Made by a program: the position numbers and the translations under genes
NCBI GenBank assembly: GCA_958510875.1
Contig: CAUEHT010000001.1
Location: 992,001 to 1,056,000, forward strand
DNA: 64,000 nt
Origin: Endomychus coccineus
Taxonomy: Eukaryota; Arthropoda; Insecta; Coleoptera; Endomychidae
Reading direction: 5' to 3'
The notes under the pieces: model-generated
The model's input: only the letters and a program-made list of their open reading frames with translations
What the model was told of the DNA's origin: nothing
The model's database searches: none
Shown here: positions 60,258-64,000 of the stretch, piece after piece
Numbering within the stretch: position 1 is the stretch's first letter
Layout of the letters: the number at the start of each line of letters is the position of its first letter

Positions 60258-60541
60258 TCATTTATAATTTATTCGTACGCTTCCATCGGAAAGGTCGAAT
60301 CGGGACGACAGGTTTAACTGAAAAAAGAATTAAAACATCATAATCCGAACAATGTTCAAAATCTTATGTCACCTTTGATAAGAACATATGGAATTCTAGT
60401 CCAACTTACGATCCTCTTCCCAACAGGAGCGTCCAAAACTTCACGGTCCTTCGATAATTGAGCTGAAATAGTTTTATTTCGTTACCATTATTTCGATTCA
60501 ATATGAAATGTTAGTAAGTACTCACAATCAGTTGGCGACAT
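60258..60541 (-). CDS. Small three-exon gene, 42-residue product, unknown function
   Basis: The ATG at 60541 opens exon 1 (60526-60541). Intron 1 starts GTGAGT and ends TATTTCAG. Exon 2 is 60410-60462, intron 2 starts GTAAGT and ends TTTTTTCAG, and exon 3 is 60258-60317 with a TGA stop. The three exons join in one open frame of 42 codons with no conflict in phase. A TATA box (CTATAAATAG, 585-576 of the 60 kb block) lies about 35 bp before the ATG, and AATAAA follows the stop near 60230. The product is hydrophilic with a basic/Ser-rich C-terminus (FDLSDGSVRINYK). I do not recognise it. The introns are only 63 and 92 bp. All signals agree, but expression is unproven. Confidence 0.55.
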
Positions 60542-60575
60542 CGTTACGAATGACTGTGCGTAGATTATTCTCAGA

Positions 60576-60585
60576 CTATTTATAG
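60576..60585 (-). promoter_or_regulatory. TATA box of the small spliced gene
   Basis: CTATAAATAG on the minus strand is followed about 27 bp later by an initiator-like ACAGTCA and then the ATG at 60541, implying a very short leader. Confidence 0.5.
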
Positions 60586-60675
60586 CAATTCCATTTCATA
60601 TGGTGGGTGCGTTAAATAACATACGTAATAGGATGCTTTTGTGAATCACATCAAAATACGATGTCAGCATTTGTC

Positions 60676-61525
60676 GTCCGATGTACGTATACAACTGGTT
60701 TTAATGTGGGTAGCTTAAAAAACGTATATAACCGCCGTTGAGCAGACACAGAAGTCAGTAGTCTCCGATTGAGCATACACGATGCATCCGTTATACAAAA
60801 TTTTATCGTTCGTGTCATTCTGACCACCGTGTTATTCTGACCACCGTGTTATTCTGACCACCGTTTATGATGCATAAAACGTTACGTATATTGGTTCGAA
60901 TTCGATGGAAAACAGTGAAAATATCACAATGGGTACCCGAAATCAGTTGTATTCGATCAAAACGTATACGATGAACGTGTCATATGATACTTTCGTTCGC
61001 AGTGTGTTAACCACCGTATATGACGCAGATAAATTCACGAGTGTGTGCCCGAGTGTTATGGAAAACATTAAAATGTTTCAATCGCAATTTACCTCTAAAA
61101 ACTGGATAGTCCCGGGTCAATTTGTATCGTTTATAATTGGGGCGATTACAGATTATCGTTTTGTGGAAATTTTATAATTTGGTGAATATTTCAACCCGTT
61201 AGAACAATAATGGTCACTAGTCAAACATACTTCGGACGGCAGTATAATCTACACCCACAATAAGACGAGTTTTCTGTTGTGTCAAATTCCATTTGTGAGT
61301 GCGGTACTTACATCGTATATAATGGAATGTTTTTTGTTTGCTACACGAAATCTATTCACCTTCTCACAGACTTGCATTTCCACCCTATCGTTGTGAAATA
61401 ATGGATCTGCGCTGTATGAAAAAACGTTTCGAACCTATCGAGTGTCACACCGATGATCATATAGCGACCAATAGCAAGAAATCTCCACTAACACTGCAAA
61501 TGCTATGTTTGAATATTGTTATGTG
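60676..61525 (+). pseudogene. Decayed gene of an unrecognised family, copy 1 (with TATA promoter)
   Basis: The promoter block ACGTATACAACTGGTT ... AACGTATATAA (about 60685-60730) is followed by ATGCATCCGTTA at 60781. That start is wrecked by a 17 bp sequence repeated three times (GTGT(C/T)ATTCTGACCACC, about 60814-60864). A second start at 60905 opens 90 codons (VRSVLTTVYDADKFTSVCP, SKNWIVPGQFVSFI) up to a stop at 61177. Homology with copy 2 continues past that stop in broken frames (FGEYFNP; later PPYRCEIMDLR and LTLQMLC to 61526). The 90-residue frame could still be expressed, but conservation beyond its stop argues for a decayed gene of about 250 codons. Function is unknown. Confidence 0.55.
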
Positions 61526-62336
61526 ACGATCTACGTATACAACTGGTTACAATGTAGACAGCTCAAAACGTATATAATCATCGTCTAACACACATCCAGA
61601 AGTCAAAAGTACACGATGCATCCGTTACACAAAAGTTTCGTTCGTGGAATTCTGACCACCGTTTACGATGCAAAAAAATGTACGGGTATGTGTCCGAATG
61701 TGAAGGAAACCGTGGAAATATTACAATCGCGACTCTCATCGAAAGATTGGATAATCATAGGATAGTTCGTATCCGTCATACTTGGAGTTAGTACCAATTA
61801 CACGTCTGCGTATATTATATATTTTGGTAAAATGTTCGATCCGCCCGGAGAAGATTGGTCCCTAAATCATAAGATAGTTCGTATCCGTCATACTTGGAGT
61901 TAGTACCAATTACACGTCTGCGTATATTATATATTTTGGTAAAATTTTTCTATCCCCCCGGAGAAGATTGGTCCCTACATTGGACGAACCCGGACACCGG
62001 TTGTACTGTGCACGTAGATAACAGAATGAAGTTCATATTAGTTCAAGTTTCACACGTCGCTTCCTTACACAGATCCTTTATATTGAGGTGTTCCTGGGCG
62101 ATAGATGGCATCGATTGGGTTCCTCATCGAATTGCACTATTACCGTATCGCAACGAGATAATGGACCTGCGCGCAATTATTATAATACTATGAATTATTT
62201 CTCCAAGTATAGAGTGAATGGTGGAGCCGTTTGTAAAAATCCGCCTACATTGCAGATGTTATGTTTTGAAAACCCCCATCGACATATGTCATTGAATGGG
62301 TCGACGTCGGCAGAGGAAATGGACTTCATAACATGA
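61526..62336 (+). pseudogene. Decayed gene of the same family, copy 2 (with TATA promoter)
   Basis: The promoter block recurs 848 bp after the first. The ATG at 61616 opens MHPLHKSFVRGILTTVYDA, which aligns with copy 1. A TAG at 61758-61760 replaces the Gln of copy 1 (GQFVS). A 112 bp tandem duplication follows (61753-61864 and 61865-61977), then more homologous sequence (FYPPGEDWSL, HRIALLPYRNEIMDLR, PPTLQMLCFE) with a further frame change near 62190. The family is not one I know; the regular TATA and leader spacing suggests virus-like or Polinton-like genes. Confidence 0.6.
61753..61977. repeat. 112 bp tandem duplication inside decayed gene copy 2
   Basis: GATAGTTCGTATCCGTCATA begins at 61761 and again at 61873, and both copies end with GAGAAGATTGGTCCCTA. 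Few differences have built up, so the duplication is recent relative to the gene's decay. Confidence 0.9.
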
Positions 62337-62409
62337 TGGACGACGTTGGAAGAAAACCGATATTCTGTCTGTCACTAGTGATGGCGCAGTCTTCGTCATT
62401 AAAAATATC

Positions 62410-63073
62410 TGAATTCAAAGGCCAAATTCAAATCGATGTTTATTGAATCCTATCATTATTCCAATCGAACACTTTTCTGGTTGTCTTACAGAAAAATTTT
62501 GACGTTTGCGAAAATCTCTAATCAGGTTTTCCATCTATTTTTGTGTGTGTATTAAACCTATGCGAAATATGGTTAGCTTCAGCAAATTCAGAGGCTAGTA
62601 ATCTAAGATCTCTTATGCCCATTTGCACCGTACACCTTAAAAGAATTAGAAGAATTGATTCAAAATGGCCAGCTCCCGCAGGCTCCAATGATGGCAAACA
62701 ATGAACCCTTTTTCGATTCCATGTCTGCAATGACTAATCTTTTGTTCAGGAGGGTATCATATTTATCTGCGATTGTAGAGGATGTCAATTCATAGCTATA
62801 TCACAAGTTACCACTACAATTTCATTATTTCTTCACCCATATTAAAATCATGTGAATTTTCTAATCCTTAGGTAGTTTCATCATTAATAATGGATAACAG
62901 CAAATCTGAGCTTCCATTTTTGATGAAAAAGTATTGTTGAAACGACCTAACGATGAAGGTATTGTGCCAACCTTATTAAATCTCTTGCGAATGGTAGATT
63001 CTGGGATGTTGAATTCCTTGGCCACACTTCTTTTACTCTGACCATTTCCGATCTTTTCAGGGAAAACTCCCAT
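62410..63073 (-). pseudogene. Pogo/Tigger-like transposase relic (HTH_psq and CENP-B-type domains)
   Basis: The first open piece (63073-62861) contains a psq-type helix-turn-helix: RSVAKEFNIPESTIRKRF followed by SSLGRF. A second piece (62730-62518) has GIRDLRLLASEFAEANHISHRF, the CENP-B-like DNA-binding segment of the same family. A third frame below 62517 continues with SVRQPEKCSIG and GFNKHRFE. The pieces are in order but in different frames, and the DDE catalytic domain is absent. No terminal repeats were found. Confidence 0.72.
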
Positions 63074-63099
63074 CTACAACGATCATAATTTTCCCAATA

Positions 63100-63478
63100 T
63101 TAGTAATAATAATCTTTATTGATACATTTATGCAAAACCAAAATAACTAGTTGAATAGAAAAGTTTATAACAGCTAAATGTATGACAATTATCTCGAAAC
63201 AATTCACATCGAGACACTGGAATGTATGATCATATTACATATATTCACAAAACATGATTAAACCTTGGGCTGTGGTCTGAATAGTTACAATCGGTATCGG
63301 AATCTTCATCATTTATGCCGATAAATCTACGTTTATCATCAGATTCACGTTGATGAAAATGTTTTCCACATTCGTATCTTGTTTTAACGTTAAATAACAT
63401 TTCTTGGAAATAGTTATTCTCAGTTGAATGGGTGTATCATCCACATGTTTGGTAATTTTGTATTTTTCCTTACAACGA
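63100..63478. other. Unassigned insertion between transposase relic and polymerase fragment
   Basis: The sequence holds an AATAAAG(ATT)n-type tail near 63105-63125 (minus strand), as at the 3' ends of LINEs or transcripts. A minus-strand frame of about 50 codons (63,400 to 63,260) rich in Asp/Ser looks weakly coding. Nothing is recognised. TACAACGA, four unlike bases and AATTTTCCCAATATT recur at both ends (about 63075-63105 and 63471-63497). Confidence 0.35.
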
Positions 63479-64000
63479 CTAAAATTTTCCCAATATTGTC
63501 AATCGGGCTTGGGCCGTTACGAAGGCCGCTAGAACAACATTTACTGTGGAAAGTGGTGAAAAAACAGCCTCGCGCACTTCGTAATTCACTATGAGGGTCT
63601 CCTCATTAACAGGCACTATTGTGTTAACGATAAACGATGGCGAAGTGAGCATGTTGAATAACTCTGACGGCTGATTGATAATTTTGGTTTTGGGTTGGTT
63701 TTCTCTCTGACCAAACTTGCCCCAAAACGAATTTAGCATCAGCTTGGCCAAACACCGTAATCCAGGGTTATTCACGATACTGGAAAACTCCAGCATAACA
63801 TCTTCACGTACTAGGAATTCTTCGATGTAACGATCTTTTTCAGCTTGGCTATAGCAATTACCCGGCCAGCCCGAAGACTCCTGTTTTATTTTAATGAATT
63901 TATTCATCATGAATAAACCTGTAACATTTTCACCATACTGTGTGATGTCATAAGACAAGATTTCATGAACCTTCTGCATGATGTAGCCCTTTTCTAGGGC
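63479..64000 (-). pseudogene. Protein-primed DNA polymerase B of a second Polinton (truncated, extends beyond window)
   Basis: The frame is open to the right edge, upstream of the ATG at 63979. It contains the Polinton PolB block MMNKFIKIKQESSGWP, motif B in LAKLMLNSFWGKFGQR, and STVNVVLAAFVTAQARLT. This enzyme replicates the linear element from a protein primer. The frame ends right after ARLT, before motif C (the DTD catalytic pair) that should follow, and sequence beyond 63480 is unrelated, so the gene is broken here. It has no partner in the Polinton at 1-5.8 kb within this window and lies about 58 kb away, so it is treated as a separate insertion. Confidence 0.85.

Overview
The window looks like AT-rich arthropod (most likely insect) nuclear DNA made almost entirely of selfish or virus-derived elements. 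The evidence is eukaryotic: Polinton/Maverick gene modules, two different non-LTR retrotransposons, a pogo-like transposase relic, long (TA)n microsatellites, TATA boxes, AATAAA signals and a small spliced gene. I see no conserved host housekeeping gene.

Region 1 (1-5.8 kb) is one end of a Polinton/Maverick (adintovirus-like) element. Leftward genes are a penton-like capsid protein (cut by the window edge), an adenain-type cysteine protease, a small basic pX/pVI-like protein and a phospholipase A2-domain protein. Rightward genes are a packaging ATPase, a protein probably of the DUF8207 family and a retroviral-type integrase, followed by tandem repeats that probably belong to the element's terminal repeat. 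Most genes have their own TATA box. The protease frame has no ATG ahead of its conserved N-terminus; it joins the upstream pX-like frame in -1 register exactly at a TTTTTTA heptamer.

Region 2 (about 6.07-53.7 kb) is a tandem array of a roughly 3.94 kb unit. Each unit carries, on the minus strand, one copy of a gene for a 457-residue protein of unknown family (capsid- or nucleoprotein-like in appearance, inference only). There are 13 direct copies, two of them in units shortened to about 2.05 kb by the same 1.9 kb deletion, plus one inverted fragment at the right end. Part of the array was duplicated again as a 9.92 kb higher-order repeat. Only two copies have an uninterrupted frame; the other eleven are broken at one or both of two poly-C tracts of variable length. 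Each full unit also contains a MITE-like inverted-repeat segment and an internal duplication of about 520 bp.

Region 3 (53.7-60 kb) holds a 5'-truncated restriction-like-endonuclease LINE inside (TA)n, a 188 bp near-palindrome between (TA)n tracts, and a decayed APE-type LINE with ORF1 and ORF2 remnants.

Region 4 (60-64 kb) holds a compact three-exon gene, two or three decayed copies of an unrecognised gene family with well-formed TATA promoters, a pogo-like transposase relic, and the truncated protein-primed DNA polymerase B of a second Polinton that runs off the right edge.
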